Shown here: one piece after another, positions 1-9,589 of the stretch
How positions within the stretch are numbered: the stretch's first letter is position 1
Layout of the letters: each line of letters opens with the position of its first letter
Assembly: GCF_027912535.1 (NCBI RefSeq)
Contig: NZ_CP115465.1
Span: forward strand, 2,894,001-2,958,000
From: Brevundimonas sp. NIBR11
GTDB taxonomy: Bacteria; Pseudomonadota; Alphaproteobacteria; Caulobacterales; Caulobacteraceae
Direction: 5' to 3'
DNA length: 64,000 nt
Position numbers and translations under genes: made by a program
Notes under the pieces: model-generated
Databases searched by the model: none
What the model was told of the DNA's origin: nothing
The model's input: only the letters and a program-made list of their open reading frames with translations

Positions 1-154
1 CGGGGCGTTTGCCGCTTTCGTAGAGGCCCCAGCCCTGGCTGGTCATGCCAATGCGGACGCCTGCCTCGGCCTGGCTCAGGCCGGCGTGGCGGCGGAGGGT
101 CGCCAGACCCTCGCCGAGGGCGGCAGCGTCCGGATCGGGTGCGAAGCGGGCCAT
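1..154 (-). CDS. XRE-family HTH regulator, N-terminal fragment
   Basis: About 51 residues are visible from an ATG at 154; the 3' part lies outside the window. The visible part reads as a Cro/CI-type helix-turn-helix: LRRHAGLSQAEAGVRIG, followed by a recognition helix and the typical YESGKR segment. This fold binds DNA as a transcription regulator. The effector domain, if there is one, is not visible, so its target cannot be given. It lies 72 bp downstream of the Nfu gene on the same strand and may be co-transcribed with it. Confidence 0.7.
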   Translation of the reverse strand, partial: MARFAPDPDAAALGEGLATLRRHAGLSQAEAGVRIGMTSQGWGLYESGKRP

Positions 155-226
155 GGGGGATTGTGCCTTGTCCCGGGGCAGGAGGCGAGACGAAAAAGTT
201 TCACCCACGCTCAAGCGGTAGCGCCC

Positions 227-784
227 TTAGATCACCTGTTCGACGCTGGTGACCTCGGGCACGTAGTGTTTCATCATCTGCTCGACACCGGCCTTGAGCG
301 TCATGGCGGAGGACGGACAGCCGGCGCAGGCGCCGCGCATGCGGAGCTTCAGCACGCCGCTCTCCTCATCGAAGGCGTCGAACAGGATGTCGCCGCCGTC
401 CTGGGCGACGGCCGGTCGGATGCGGCTGTCGAGCAGAGCCTTGATCTCGGCGACGATCTCTGAGTCCTCGGCGCCGTCATCCCCCGAGACGTCCCCGTCG
501 CGCAACAGGGGCGCGCCGGAGACGAAATGATCCATGATGACCGACAGGATCTCGGGCTTCATCTCCGACCAGTCGCGGCCGTGCTCCACCTTGGTGACCG
601 AGACGTAGTCGGCGCCGAAGAAGACGCCGGAGACGTCCTCGAGCGTGAACAGGGCCTCGGCCAGGGGAGAGGCCGTCGCCTGGTCGATGGTTAGGAACTC
701 ACGCGAACCGGCCGGAGCTACATCGCGACCGGGCAGGAACTTCAGCGCGTTCGGGTTCGGGGTCGGTTCTGTCTGGATGAACAT
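227..784 (-). CDS. NifU-like (Nfu) iron-sulfur cluster carrier
   Basis: The 185-residue protein has an Nfu_N-type domain (starts MFIQTEPTPNPNALKF, to about residue 90) and a C-terminal NifU domain with the cluster-binding pair in GACAGCPSS (CxxC). Nfu proteins accept [4Fe-4S] clusters and pass them to apo-enzymes in the cytoplasm. The reading frame stays open upstream to 916, but the start at 784 begins exactly at the conserved N-terminus; the upstream residues are basic and unlike the family. The 5' region carries a strong hairpin (836-861) and repeated CCGGACT units, so regulation at the leader is possible. Confidence 0.9.
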   Translation of the reverse strand: MFIQTEPTPNPNALKFLPGRDVAPAGSREFLTIDQATASPLAEALFTLEDVSGVFFGADYVSVTKVEHGRDWSEMKPEILSVIMDHFVSGAPLLRDGDVSGDDGAEDSEIVAEIKALLDSRIRPAVAQDGGDILFDAFDEESGVLKLRMRGACAGCPSSAMTLKAGVEQMMKHYVPEVTSVEQVI

Positions 785-1091
785 GGGCGGGAGATGCGCC
801 TGGGGCGGAAGGTTCGCAAGTCCGGCCCCGACCCGTCCGGACTCGAAAAATAGAGTCCGGAGAGTCCGGATAGTCCGCTTGGTGAGCTCAAAGCATCGTC
901 TGACCCGTGAGGTCATGACGGCCCTCCGCTCAAACAGACCCAGTATGGGGCGTTTCAGCGGTGATGGGTAAAAGGGCTCTCAATGGAGCCGGACGTTCAA
1001 ATCGCTGGAGAATTCTGACGATCGGTTGATTGGTGTACGACTTCCTTCTCCCCTCGCGGGTCGACAAAGGACCGCAAGGGGAGAAGGGAGG
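785..1091. other. Intergenic gap between Nfu and universal stress genes
   Basis: I see no gene or tRNA in this 307-bp gap. It holds the Nfu leader hairpin (836-861) and, near the stress-protein stop codon, a perfect 11-bp inverted repeat (arms 1044-1054 and 1077-1087, CCTTCTCCCCT and its complement). That repeat lies just downstream of the leftward stress-protein gene and could stabilise its mRNA 3' end, but it has no T-run on that strand. Confidence 0.5.
836..861 (-). promoter_or_regulatory. Hairpin with CCGGACT repeats in the Nfu leader
   Basis: A perfect 9-bp stem (836-844 and 853-861, TCCGGACTC with GAGTCCGGA) encloses an A-rich 8-base loop. On the coding strand two more CCGGACT-like units lie just upstream (860-877). 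It sits 50-95 bp before the Nfu start codon. It could be an operator or an mRNA structure. No known regulator consensus was recognised. Confidence 0.4.
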
Positions 1092-1559
1092 TCAGGCCAA
1101 ATCCTCGATCTCGGCGTCCGTCAGTTCTCCCGGCACGATAGTCACCGGCAGCTTCCGCCCGCCGAAGGCCGCGCCCTGTTTGAGGACGGCGGAGACCAGG
1201 GGGCCCGGGCCGCGACCGCCCGCGCCGGCGGCGAGGACCAGGATCTTGATCTCCGGATCGTCGCCGCAGACCTTGCGGATGGCGGACTGGGGTTCGCCCT
1301 CCTCGATCAGGAAGACGGGCTGGGCGCCCGAGCGTTCCTGGGCCTCCTCGCCGAGACGGTTCAGAAGCTGTTCGGCCTCGGCCCGCTGCTGACGCTGGAT
1401 TTCCTCGCGGACGCCCGCCCAATGTTCGTCCGATCCGCCGGGAATGATCCGCAGAAGCGCCACGCGGCCGCCGGTCGACCGCGCCCGGCGCGAGGCGTAG
1501 CGCAGCGCCGCCTCGAACTCGGGGCTGTCGTCGACGACGACGAGGAACTTCCGGGGCAT
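1092..1559 (-). CDS. Universal stress protein (UspA family)
   Basis: The single 155-residue Usp domain opens with MPRKFLVVVDDSPEFEAAL and ends with a nucleotide-binding region, GAGGRGPGPLVSAVL followed by PVTIVPG. Usp proteins bind ATP or AMP and modulate stress survival; no specific partner can be named. Its ATG (1557-1559) overlaps the stop codon of the glutamate dehydrogenase gene by one base (TGATG), so the two are almost certainly translated from one mRNA. Confidence 0.85.
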   Translation of the reverse strand: MPRKFLVVVDDSPEFEAALRYASRRARSTGGRVALLRIIPGGSDEHWAGVREEIQRQQRAEAEQLLNRLGEEAQERSGAQPVFLIEEGEPQSAIRKVCGDDPEIKILVLAAGAGGRGPGPLVSAVLKQGAAFGGRKLPVTIVPGELTDAEIEDLA

Positions 1560-4500
1560 CAGAGTGCGCCCGCGACCTGACGGATCTGACCGTTGGCGAT
1601 GGTCAGTTTGGCGAAGGTCCAGCCCGTGCCCGAGGCCTCGATCTCGTCCACCGCGGCGCGGACGCCCTCTACGATGTCCAGACGCGGTCCGATCCAGGCG
1701 TCGACAGCGGCCTCGGCGGTCGCCTCACTGTCGCCCACGGCCGGGTCGGAGGCCTTGGCCACCGCGCGGGTCAGGGCGACCTGTTCGGCCATGAGGTCCT
1801 CGATCAGTCGACGCACGGCCAGCCGGTCGAAATGATCGCCCGACGGCACGGCGCCGGCGGCGGCGCGCAGGCGATCGAAGTCGAAGGCGGCCCCGACCTG
1901 GTGATAGAGGCGCGCCATCCGGGGCTCCGACCAGCCAGCCTCTTGCGCCAGATCGCCGATGTCGGCGGTGGCGACGAGGGGCCGCAGCATGGCGATGGTC
2001 TGAGCCAGTGCCTCGCCGACGCCCATGTCGCCGAACCGCTTCAGCCGATCGGCCAGACGGCCCTGTTCGAACTGGGACAGGACGTCGCCGCCGGCCGCGC
2101 GCAACGCGTCGGCGGCGGGACGATAGGCCTCTATGAGACCCTGCACCGTCGCCCCCGCCTTGCCGGCGCGACGCGCCAGCCAGAAGGTCTGACGTCGCAG
2201 GACAGTGGAGATCTCGGTGTAGAGGGCCGTCTGGGTCTCGGCAGGAACCTTGAGGTCCAGCGCGCTGACCGCGTCCCACGCCTCGTCGAGGCGGAAGACA
2301 CGACGCGCAGCCTCGAAGGCGATGACCAAAGCAGTCGTGTCGCAACCCGCCGCCGCGCGCAGACGGTCGGGGAAGGTCGGACCCGTCATGTTGACGATCT
2401 CGTTGCAGAGGACGGTTGCGACGATTTCGCGGCGCAGACGGTGGCCCTGCATCTGCTTCTCAAACCGGGCGAGCGGCTCGGGGAAGTAGCGGACAAGAGT
2501 CTCTTCGAAGAAGGGGTCCTCCGGCGCCCTGGACGCCACGATTTCGTCGGCCAGCTCCAGCTTGGAATAGGCCATCAGGACGGCCAGTTCCGGCCGGGTC
2601 AGGGCCAGAGCGGCGGTCTTCATCTCCTGGATGCGGATGTCGCCGGGCAGGCCCTCGACCTTGCGGTCCAGTTTGCCGCGCGCGGTCAGCGACTGCATGA
2701 ACCGCTGCTGGGTGTCGAGCGCACCGGTCCCTTCGGCCTGCTGCAGGGTCAGGGCCAGGGTCTGGTCGTAGTTATGGGCCAGGACCTTGTGACCGACCTC
2801 TTCCGTCATCGAGGCCAGCAGCGGCACGCGTTCGGCGAGCGGCAGCGCGCCTTGAGCGACCGCCGCACCGATCAGGATCTTGATGTTCACCTCATGGTCG
2901 GAAGTGTCCACACCGGCGGAGTTGTCGATGGCGTCGGTGTTGATGCGGCCGCCGTTGGCCGCGAAGGCGATGCGGCCCGCCTGGGTAAGGCCCAGGTTGG
3001 CCCCCTCCCCCACGACCTTCACACGCAGTTCGTCGGCGTTGATCCGGAGCGCATCGGTGCCCTTGTCGCCGACCTGGGCGTCGGTCTCGGCCGCCGACTT
3101 CACATAGGTGCCGATGCCGCCAAGGTAGAGCAGCTCGGTCGGCGCCTTGAGGATGGCGCGGATCAGGCTGACAGGATCCAGGGCCTGGTCGGTGATGTCC
3201 AGCGCCGCGCGAATTTCCGGCGTCAGTTCGATCGACTTGGCCGAGCGCGAGAAGACGCCCCCGCCGGCCGAGATCTTCGACTTGTCGTAGTCCTGCCAGG
3301 ACGAACGCGGCAGCTGGAACATGCGGTTCCGCTCTTCCCACGACGAGGCCGGGTCAGGCGTCGGGTCGATGAAGATGTCGCGGTGGTCGAAGGCGGCGAC
3401 CAGTTTCGTGGCCTTGGACAGCAGCATGCCGTTGCCGAACACGTCGCCCGACATATCGCCCACGCCGACGGCGGTGAAGGGCTCGGTCTGGATGTCCTTG
3501 CCGATCTCGCGGAAGTGGCGCTTGACCGCCTCCCAGGCGCCGCGGGCCGTGATGCCCATGGCCTTGTGGTCGTAGCCGACCGAACCGCCGGACGCGAAGG
3601 CGTCGTCCAGCCAGAAACCGTAGTCGGCCGAGACGCCGTTGGCGATGTCGGAGAAGGTCGCCGTGCCTTTGTCCGCCGCCACGACCAGATAAGGGTCGTC
3701 GCCCTCGAACGGCACGACATTGGCCGGGCGCATGACCTTGCCGTCGGCGGCGATGTTGTCGGTGATGTCCAGAAGGCCGGACAGGAAGGTCTTGTAGGCG
3801 CGGATGGCCTCGGCCTGCTGGGCGTCGCGATCGGCGCCCGCGCGGACCATGTTGGCCAGGTATTTGGGGAAAAAGCCGCCCTTGGAGCCGACGGGCACGA
3901 TGACGGCGTTCTTGACCTGCTGGGCCTTCACCAGACCCAGGACCTCGGTGCGGAAGTCGTCGCGGCGATCCGACCAGCGCAGGCCGCCGCGCGCGACGGG
4001 GCCGAAGCGCAGGTGGACGCCCTCGATGTGCGGCGCCCAGACGAAGATCTCGCGATAGGGCTTGGGCAGGGGCAGGTCCTCGAGCTCGCGCGAGGCGATC
4101 TTGATCGAGATGTGGGGCTTGAAACTGCCGTCGGCCGCCGTCTGGTAGTAGTTGGTGCGCTTGATGGCGCCGATCAGCGCCGCCATGCGGCGCAGAGCCC
4201 GGTCGTGGTCCAGCGACTTCACGTCCATCAGGAGGGCGGTGATCTTGTCGGTCAGCTCCGCGACCTGGGCCGCGCGGTCCTCGGCCGAACCACCGTGGGC
4301 CGGGTCGAATTTGCAGGCGAACAGGCTGAGTAGGGCGCGGGCGATGGCCGGATAGTCGCGCAGCGCCTCTTCCTGCACGGCCTGGGAGGGGTCAAGGCCT
4401 GTCTGCTGGCGATAGCGAGCCAGGGTGCGGATCAGCGCGGCCTCGCGCCAGCCGACGCCGAGTTCCAGCACCAGACGGTTGAAGCCGTCGCTTTCGGTCT

Positions 4501-6460
4501 GGCCGTTCCAGACGGCGGAGTAGGCGGCCTCGAACGGGCCCTTGATGTCGCCGAAGGCCAGGCTTGCGCCGCGCGGGTCCTCGAGCAGGAACTCGTGGAC
4601 GTGGAACTCCTGGGCCGTGCCCGTGTGCGCGCCCGGACGGATGGTGTGGTTGAACTCCTCCAACGTCGTCAGCCCCATGTCGGCCAGGATCGGCAGGACG
4701 TTCGACAGGGGTACGGCCCCGCCGCGGTGGTAGAGCTTGAAGCGGAACTGCAGCGGGGTGTCGCCGGGCGTCCGGAAGGCGCGGACCGCCACGGGTTCGC
4801 CCGCGCCGACCTCGCCGGTCGCGTTCAGGCGGTCGATCTCCTGCAGGTCGGTGACGGCCTCGCCCGCGTCATAGCGGTCGCGATAGCCGGGACCGAAAGC
4901 CTCGGCCCAGCGGGCGCTCATGGCGCCGATCTGGCTGTCGTCGACCTCGGCGATGCGCAGGGCGGTCTCGAAGCGATCGACCCAGCTGCGGCCCGTCTCG
5001 ATGATCTCGGCGTCCAGGACATAGGGGTCCGGCGTCGGGTGATCGCCCGGGGTCACGCCGATGATGTAGTGGATCCGCACCAGCGGCGCGTCCGACAGCT
5101 GGGGATACCAGGCCGAGAGACGGCCGCCCCAGGCGCGGGCCAGGATGGCGCCGATCCGCTCGCGCACCCCGGCGTCGAACCGCTCGCGCGGCACGAAGGC
5201 CAGGACCGAGACGAAGCGGTCGAACGGGTCCTGGCGGGTGAAGGTCTTGATCCGCGGCCGGTCATAGAGGTGCAGGATGCCCAGGGCCGTTTCCAGCAGC
5301 TCGTCCTCGGTGATCTGGAAGAGCTCGTCCCGGGGATAGTTCTCCAGGATGTTCTTCAGACGCTTCTCGTTGTGAGAGCCGGGGGCCTTGCCCGCGCGGG
5401 TCAGGGCGTTGGCGACCTTGCGTCGGATCAGGGGCACGTCGGAGGCGGCGCTGTCGTAGGCCTCGGCTGTGAACAGGCCGACGAAGCGGGTCTCGCCCGA
5501 CGGGCGGCCGTCGTCGCCGTACCGTTTGACGCCGACGTAGTCCATGTAGGCCCGACGGTGGACGCGGCTGCGCAGATTGGCCTTGGCCACGGTGACCGGC
5601 TCGGACAGGTCCATCTGCCGCTTCATCTGGGCGGTCAGGACGGCGGGCTCCGACGTGCGGCGCAGGACCGTGCGTTCCGGATCGCGCAGGACGCCGACGC
5701 CCTCGGCCGACTGGTCCAGCGGGGCCTCGGCCGCATAGCCGCCGTCCGAGGTGCGCGGATAGTCGTAGTCCCGCGCGCCCAGGAAGACGAAATGGTCGGC
5801 GTTGAGATAGCGAAGGAAGTCCAGGTTCTCCGCCACGATCGCCGGGTCGATGCCGCCGGGGCAGGCTTCCAGATGGGCGATCGAGCGCGCCATCAGGGCG
5901 TTCATGGCCGGATAGTCGGCCACGGCCGTGTGCACGTCGGCCAGGGTCTGTTCGACGCCGGCCTTAAGCGCCTCGCGGCGCTCGGGCGGCAGGGGATCGA
6001 TGACCAGGACGATCAGGGATTCACGGGCGCCGTCGCCGGCCCGGCGCGATCCGTCCAACTGGCGCTCCAGCTTCAGGACCGGGTGGAACAGGGCGCGGAC
6101 CGAGACGCCGGTGTCGGCCAGCTCGCCCATCACGCTGTCGACCAGGAAGGGGCCGTCGTTCTGGACGATGCGGACGACGTCATAAGGCGTGGCGCGTCCA
6201 CCGGCGGACAGGGGCTCCACCGCCACGCGGGTCTCGCCCGGCGTGCGGCGCTCGGCCCATCGCCACGTATCGGCCAGGACCGCCCCGACGTCTTCCAGCG
6301 CCAGTTCGGGGGTCTCGTCCTCGGCATAGTCCTCGAAGGCCTGGGCGACGAAGGACTGTGCGAGTGCGTCCGGGCCGCCGCCCCCCCGAGCCTCCGCGAA
6401 AGCCCGTTGCAGCGCCTCCGGGCTGGCGGGCTGGGAGGAGGTGCGAAGGTCGCCGGACAT
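1559..6460 (-). CDS. gdhZ: NAD-specific glutamate dehydrogenase, large (about 180 kDa) type
   Basis: This gene encodes about 1633 residues, the length expected of the large bacterial NAD-GDH family. The enzyme converts glutamate to 2-oxoglutarate and ammonium with NAD+. The catalytic core starts near residue 800 with GGLRWSDRRDDFRTEVLGL and the lysine-bearing VKNAVIVPVGSKGGFFPK. The long N-terminal half is the regulatory part typical of the family. The frame is open to 6820, but MSGDLRTSS at 6460 gives the family length, while the extension is arginine-rich and low-complexity. In C. crescentus the orthologue GdhZ also promotes FtsZ-ring disassembly; whether that holds here is inference. Confidence 0.92.
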   Translation of the reverse strand: MSGDLRTSSQPASPEALQRAFAEARGGGGPDALAQSFVAQAFEDYAEDETPELALEDVGAVLADTWRWAERRTPGETRVAVEPLSAGGRATPYDVVRIVQNDGPFLVDSVMGELADTGVSVRALFHPVLKLERQLDGSRRAGDGARESLIVLVIDPLPPERREALKAGVEQTLADVHTAVADYPAMNALMARSIAHLEACPGGIDPAIVAENLDFLRYLNADHFVFLGARDYDYPRTSDGGYAAEAPLDQSAEGVGVLRDPERTVLRRTSEPAVLTAQMKRQMDLSEPVTVAKANLRSRVHRRAYMDYVGVKRYGDDGRPSGETRFVGLFTAEAYDSAASDVPLIRRKVANALTRAGKAPGSHNEKRLKNILENYPRDELFQITEDELLETALGILHLYDRPRIKTFTRQDPFDRFVSVLAFVPRERFDAGVRERIGAILARAWGGRLSAWYPQLSDAPLVRIHYIIGVTPGDHPTPDPYVLDAEIIETGRSWVDRFETALRIAEVDDSQIGAMSARWAEAFGPGYRDRYDAGEAVTDLQEIDRLNATGEVGAGEPVAVRAFRTPGDTPLQFRFKLYHRGGAVPLSNVLPILADMGLTTLEEFNHTIRPGAHTGTAQEFHVHEFLLEDPRGASLAFGDIKGPFEAAYSAVWNGQTESDGFNRLVLELGVGWREAALIRTLARYRQQTGLDPSQAVQEEALRDYPAIARALLSLFACKFDPAHGGSAEDRAAQVAELTDKITALLMDVKSLDHDRALRRMAALIGAIKRTNYYQTAADGSFKPHISIKIASRELEDLPLPKPYREIFVWAPHIEGVHLRFGPVARGGLRWSDRRDDFRTEVLGLVKAQQVKNAVIVPVGSKGGFFPKYLANMVRAGADRDAQQAEAIRAYKTFLSGLLDITDNIAADGKVMRPANVVPFEGDDPYLVVAADKGTATFSDIANGVSADYGFWLDDAFASGGSVGYDHKAMGITARGAWEAVKRHFREIGKDIQTEPFTAVGVGDMSGDVFGNGMLLSKATKLVAAFDHRDIFIDPTPDPASSWEERNRMFQLPRSSWQDYDKSKISAGGGVFSRSAKSIELTPEIRAALDITDQALDPVSLIRAILKAPTELLYLGGIGTYVKSAAETDAQVGDKGTDALRINADELRVKVVGEGANLGLTQAGRIAFAANGGRINTDAIDNSAGVDTSDHEVNIKILIGAAVAQGALPLAERVPLLASMTEEVGHKVLAHNYDQTLALTLQQAEGTGALDTQQRFMQSLTARGKLDRKVEGLPGDIRIQEMKTAALALTRPELAVLMAYSKLELADEIVASRAPEDPFFEETLVRYFPEPLARFEKQMQGHRLRREIVATVLCNEIVNMTGPTFPDRLRAAAGCDTTALVIAFEAARRVFRLDEAWDAVSALDLKVPAETQTALYTEISTVLRRQTFWLARRAGKAGATVQGLIEAYRPAADALRAAGGDVLSQFEQGRLADRLKRFGDMGVGEALAQTIAMLRPLVATADIGDLAQEAGWSEPRMARLYHQVGAAFDFDRLRAAAGAVPSGDHFDRLAVRRLIEDLMAEQVALTRAVAKASDPAVGDSEATAEAAVDAWIGPRLDIVEGVRAAVDEIEASGTGWTFAKLTIANGQIRQVAGAL

Positions 6461-6670
6461 GGGCAGGGTCTCGAAAGGCGCGGCAGGGCCGCCGGGGTCT
6501 GGACCGGATACCATCGCTCGGCGGCGACGCTCCGGTCCCTGACCGCTGGATAGGCCGGACCGCGCGCCTCGGGAAGGCCGGAAACGACAAACCCCGCCGG
6601 AACCTGTTTCCGGGTCGAGATTATCGGCGATCAGTCTCGCAACAGCAAAAATCTCTTCGCGGGTGCGAAA

Positions 6671-6703
6671 AGAAAAAGGCCGTCGGACGGGGGTCCGACG
6701 GCC
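6671..6703 (-). terminator. Rho-independent terminator of the AI-2E permease gene
   Basis: An 11-bp perfect stem (6678-6688 and 6693-6703, GGCCGTCGGAC with its complement) with a 4-base loop is followed on the minus strand by TTTTTCTTTT. It separates the permease transcript from gdhZ. Confidence 0.85.
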
Positions 6704-6711
6704 TCGCTTGA

Positions 6712-6781
6712 ACCGGCGCTGGAGGGGGAATGGGCGCCGGTCGATGCCGTCGCGGCCTTGGGGAGGGGAGGGGGCCGCGAC
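6712..6781 (-). other. Two consecutive hairpins in the permease 3' UTR
   Basis: Stem one pairs 6712-6719 with 6734-6741 (ACCGGCGC). Stem two pairs 6749-6757 with 6773-6781 (GTCGCGGCC) around a loop that reads GGGGAGGGGAGGG on the plus strand, i.e. a C-tract in the leftward mRNA. They lie between the permease stop and its terminator. Confidence 0.4.
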
Positions 6782-6830
6782 GTCTGGATGACAGATGGGA
6801 GAGCGCTTCCTGACCCGCAAGGGTCGGATG

Positions 6831-7982
6831 TCAGGGTTTTACGGGCGCAGCGCGCGGCGGTTTGCCGCGGGCGGCGCGTCTCGCCGGCGGCCTCTGCGCG
6901 GCGTGGTCGTCCTCGTCCTCCTCGGCATAGGGGCGGCCATCGCCGGACAGGAGGATGGCGATCCACATCGAGCCCTTGAACTCGGCCAGGATGGCCATGG
7001 CCATGACCGCCAGCGGCGTCGACAGGAACATGCCGACCACGCCCCACATCTTGCCCCACAGCGCCAGGGCCAGAAGCACGGCGACCGGGTCGATGTTCTG
7101 GTTGTCGCCCTGCATGCGCGGCTGGATGGCGTTGCCGACCACGAACAGGATGACCTGCAGCCCGACCAGCAGGATCAGGGCCGGCCAGTAGGTTGGGAAC
7201 TGGACCAGGGCGAACAAGGGCGGGGCCAGGCCCGCGATGGCGCCGCCCAGCACCGGGATGAAGCCGACGACGAAGATGACGAAGGTCCAGAACTCCGCGT
7301 TCTGGAGCCCCACCAGCCGCATCAGGATCCAGGCGGCGACGCAGATGATCGCGCCGGTGACCGTCTGGACCCACAGATAGCCCTCGACACCGCCGCGCAC
7401 GCGCTGGAAGACCTCGGAGGCCTCCTGACGCGTGTCGCGATGGGGGAAGAGGTTGACGAGTTTGCGCCGGAAGCCGTTCTGCGCCGCCAGCAGAAAGGCC
7501 AGATAGACCATCACGAAGAAGGCGCCGGACACCACCCCCTGAACCTGGAAGGCCAGCGTGGTGAGATAGCCGCGCAGATCGATCCCCCGGATGAGGTCCT
7601 GGGCCGTCGGCGGGGTTTCCATGCCGAACAGTCGCGCGCCATCGGCGATGATGGCGTCGATCCTGGGACCGATGCCGCTGGAGACGCCGGACGCATCCGT
7701 GAAGAAGCCCGCCGCGCCGTTGACGATGAAGGCGATGGCTCCGAGGAAGGCGATCACCACCAAGGCCAGGGCCGCCGTGCCGGCCCAGTGGCGCGGCAGC
7801 CGGGTCCGTTCCTCGATGAACCGCTTCACCCCGTCGATCATGATCAACAGGAAGATGGCCATGGCCAGGGGCGTCAGGATGTCCCGCAGCCAGTAGAGGG
7901 CCGCCCCTCCGGCCACGACGGCCAGGGTGACGAGAGCGTTGCGGGCGACTGTCGATGTCGGAACGGCGATCGGCGGTTTCAT
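6831..7982 (-). CDS. AI-2E family transporter / PerM-type permease
   Basis: The 383-residue polytopic inner-membrane protein has two N-terminal hydrophobic segments ([32 protein letters not shown]), a soluble-looking middle and about five C-terminal membrane segments with the family-typical [14 protein letters not shown] and [15 protein letters not shown]. The tail after about residue 350 is charged and proline/arginine-rich. Family members export small molecules or act in Na+/H+ antiport; the substrate here is unknown. The frame is open to 8567, but the MKPPIAVP start at 7982 fits the divergent promoter arrangement with the HerA-like gene at 8074. Confidence 0.8.
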   Translation of the reverse strand: MKPPIAVPTSTVARNALVTLAVVAGGAALYWLRDILTPLAMAIFLLIMIDGVKRFIEERTRLPRHWAGTAALALVVIAFLGAIAFIVNGAAGFFTDASGVSSGIGPRIDAIIADGARLFGMETPPTAQDLIRGIDLRGYLTTLAFQVQGVVSGAFFVMVYLAFLLAAQNGFRRKLVNLFPHRDTRQEASEVFQRVRGGVEGYLWVQTVTGAIICVAAWILMRLVGLQNAEFWTFVIFVVGFIPVLGGAIAGLAPPLFALVQFPTYWPALILLVGLQVILFVVGNAIQPRMQGDNQNIDPVAVLLALALWGKMWGVVGMFLSTPLAVMAMAILAEFKGSMWIAILLSGDGRPYAEEDEDDHAAQRPPARRAARGKPPRAAPVKP

Positions 7983-8073
7983 GCCTCGACTTGTCGGGGG
8001 CGTCGCCCCGCCGGTCAATCGCCGATTGGCGACGGACGTCGCCACGGCTAAGTCTCGGGCAAGGAGATCCCGC

Positions 8074-9588
8074 ATGACCGACGTCACCGCCAACCCCGGC
8101 CTGTTTCTGGGCCAGTCCAACGATGGAGCCGCGCCGCAGCGCGAAATCCTGTTGTGGAACCGCGCCAACCGGCACGGGGTGATCGCTGGCGCGACCGGCA
8201 CCGGCAAGACCGTGACCCTGCAGATCATGGCCCAGGGTTTCTCGGAGATGGGCGTGCCCGTCTTCTGCGCCGACGTGAAGGGCGACCTCTCGGGCATCAG
8301 CCAGGTCGGCACGCCGAACGAGAAGCTTCTGGCCCGCGCCGAGGGGATGGGTCTGACCCTGACGCCCAAGGCCGCGCCGACGGTGTTCTGGGACCTATAC
8401 GGGCAGAAGGGGCATCCGGTGCGGGCCACAGTGTCCGAGATCGGGCCGTTGCTGATGGCGCGGATGCTGGACCTGAACGAGGTGCAGGAGGGGGTCCTGA
8501 CCGTCGCCTTCCACGTCGCCGACAAGGAGGGCCTCTTGCTGCTCGACCTCGACGATCTGAGGTCCATGCTGGTCTATGTCGCCGAGAACGCCGCCAGCAT
8601 CGGGCGCGAGGTGGGTAATGTCGCCCCGGCCTCCATCGCCTCGATCCAGCGCGCCCTCCTGCAGCTTGAACAGGACGGCGGCGACGCCTTCTTCGGCGAG
8701 CCGGCCCTAAAACTGACCGACATGATGCGGACGTCGCTGGACGGGCGGGGTCAGGTCAATGTGCTCGACTCGACCCGGCTGATGAACAGCCCGCGCCTGT
8801 ATGGCGCCTTTCTGCTGTGGCTCATGTCGGAGCTGTTCGAACAACTGCCCGAGGTCGGCGATCCGGAGAAGCCGAAGCTGGTCTTCTTCTTCGATGAGGC
8901 CCACCTGCTGTTCAAGGACGCGCCCAAGCCCCTGCTGGAAAAGGTCGAGCAGGTCGTGCGCCTGATCCGCTCCAAGGGGGTCGGCGTCTATTTCATCACC
9001 CAGAACCCGGCCGATATTCCCGACAGCGTCCTGGCCCAGCTGGGCAACCGGGTGCAGCACGCCCTGCGCGCCTATACCCCTGCCGATCAGCGCGGGCTGA
9101 GGGCCGCGTCCGAAAGTTTCCGGGTCAATCCGGCCTTCGACACCAAGGACGCCATCCAGGCGCTGGGGACCGGCGAGGCCCTGGTTTCGACCCTGGATGA
9201 GAAGGGCGCGCCGCATGTCGTCGCCCGCACCCTGATCCGTCCGCCGGACAGCCGCCTGGGTCCCGCGACCGACGCCGAGCGCGCGGCCGTCATGGCCGCC
9301 AGCCCGGTCAAGGGGGTCTATGACACGGTGGCGGACCGCGAGTCGGCCGAGGAGATCCTCGCCGCCCGCCATGCCCAGGCATACGCCGCCGCCAAACAGG
9401 CCGCCCAGTCGGCGCCGAAGGCCGGTCGCGCCCCGGCCGCCCCGAAAGCGCCGCCCACGCCCAAGGCACCGCGCAAGTCGAACCGCCAGACGCCGATGGA
9501 AGCCCTGACCAAGTCGGTGCTACGCACGGCGGGATCGACGATAACGCGGGAGCTGTTGCGGGGCATCCTCGGAGGTCTGCGCCGCTAG
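8074..9588 (+). CDS. HerA-like ATPase/helicase (DUF853 type)
   Basis: The 504-residue P-loop protein has Walker [10 protein letters not shown] near residue 40 and Walker [14 protein letters not shown] near residue 270. The pattern [19 protein letters not shown] is usual for the DUF853 branch. HerA/FtsK-superfamily ATPases translocate DNA; the biological role of this branch is not settled. The start at 8074 is preceded by the clear ribosome site AAGGAGATCC (8061-8070); the longer frame from 7927 lacks one. Residues 410-470 are an Ala/Pro/Lys-rich low-complexity linker. Confidence 0.85.
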   Translation: MTDVTANPGLFLGQSNDGAAPQREILLWNRANRHGVIAGATGTGKTVTLQIMAQGFSEMGVPVFCADVKGDLSGISQVGTPNEKLLARAEGMGLTLTPKAAPTVFWDLYGQKGHPVRATVSEIGPLLMARMLDLNEVQEGVLTVAFHVADKEGLLLLDLDDLRSMLVYVAENAASIGREVGNVAPASIASIQRALLQLEQDGGDAFFGEPALKLTDMMRTSLDGRGQVNVLDSTRLMNSPRLYGAFLLWLMSELFEQLPEVGDPEKPKLVFFFDEAHLLFKDAPKPLLEKVEQVVRLIRSKGVGVYFITQNPADIPDSVLAQLGNRVQHALRAYTPADQRGLRAASESFRVNPAFDTKDAIQALGTGEALVSTLDEKGAPHVVARTLIRPPDSRLGPATDAERAAVMAASPVKGVYDTVADRESAEEILAARHAQAYAAAKQAAQSAPKAGRAPAAPKAPPTPKAPRKSNRQTPMEALTKSVLRTAGSTITRELLRGILGGLRR

Positions 9589-9589
9589 G

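Larger units (their letters stand above)
6461..6830. other. Intergenic gap with terminator and stacked hairpins
   Basis: This 370-bp gap holds no gene that I can support. From left to right it contains the presumed promoter region of gdhZ (leftward), a rho-independent terminator for the leftward permease gene, and two further hairpins next to the permease stop codon. Confidence 0.5.

Noticed and set aside
1044..1087. A rho-independent terminator after the universal stress gene.
   Set aside because: The 11-bp stem is perfect but long-looped and has no T-run on the minus strand, so I list it only as an inverted repeat.
1832..4333. A long plus-strand open frame of 833 codons opposite glutamate dehydrogenase, and a similar one at 4595-6553.
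   Set aside because: They are antisense shadows of gdhZ, which is a clear enzyme with known motifs. The translated antisense products are rich in Arg, Gly and Asp and show no domain. High GC makes such frames common.
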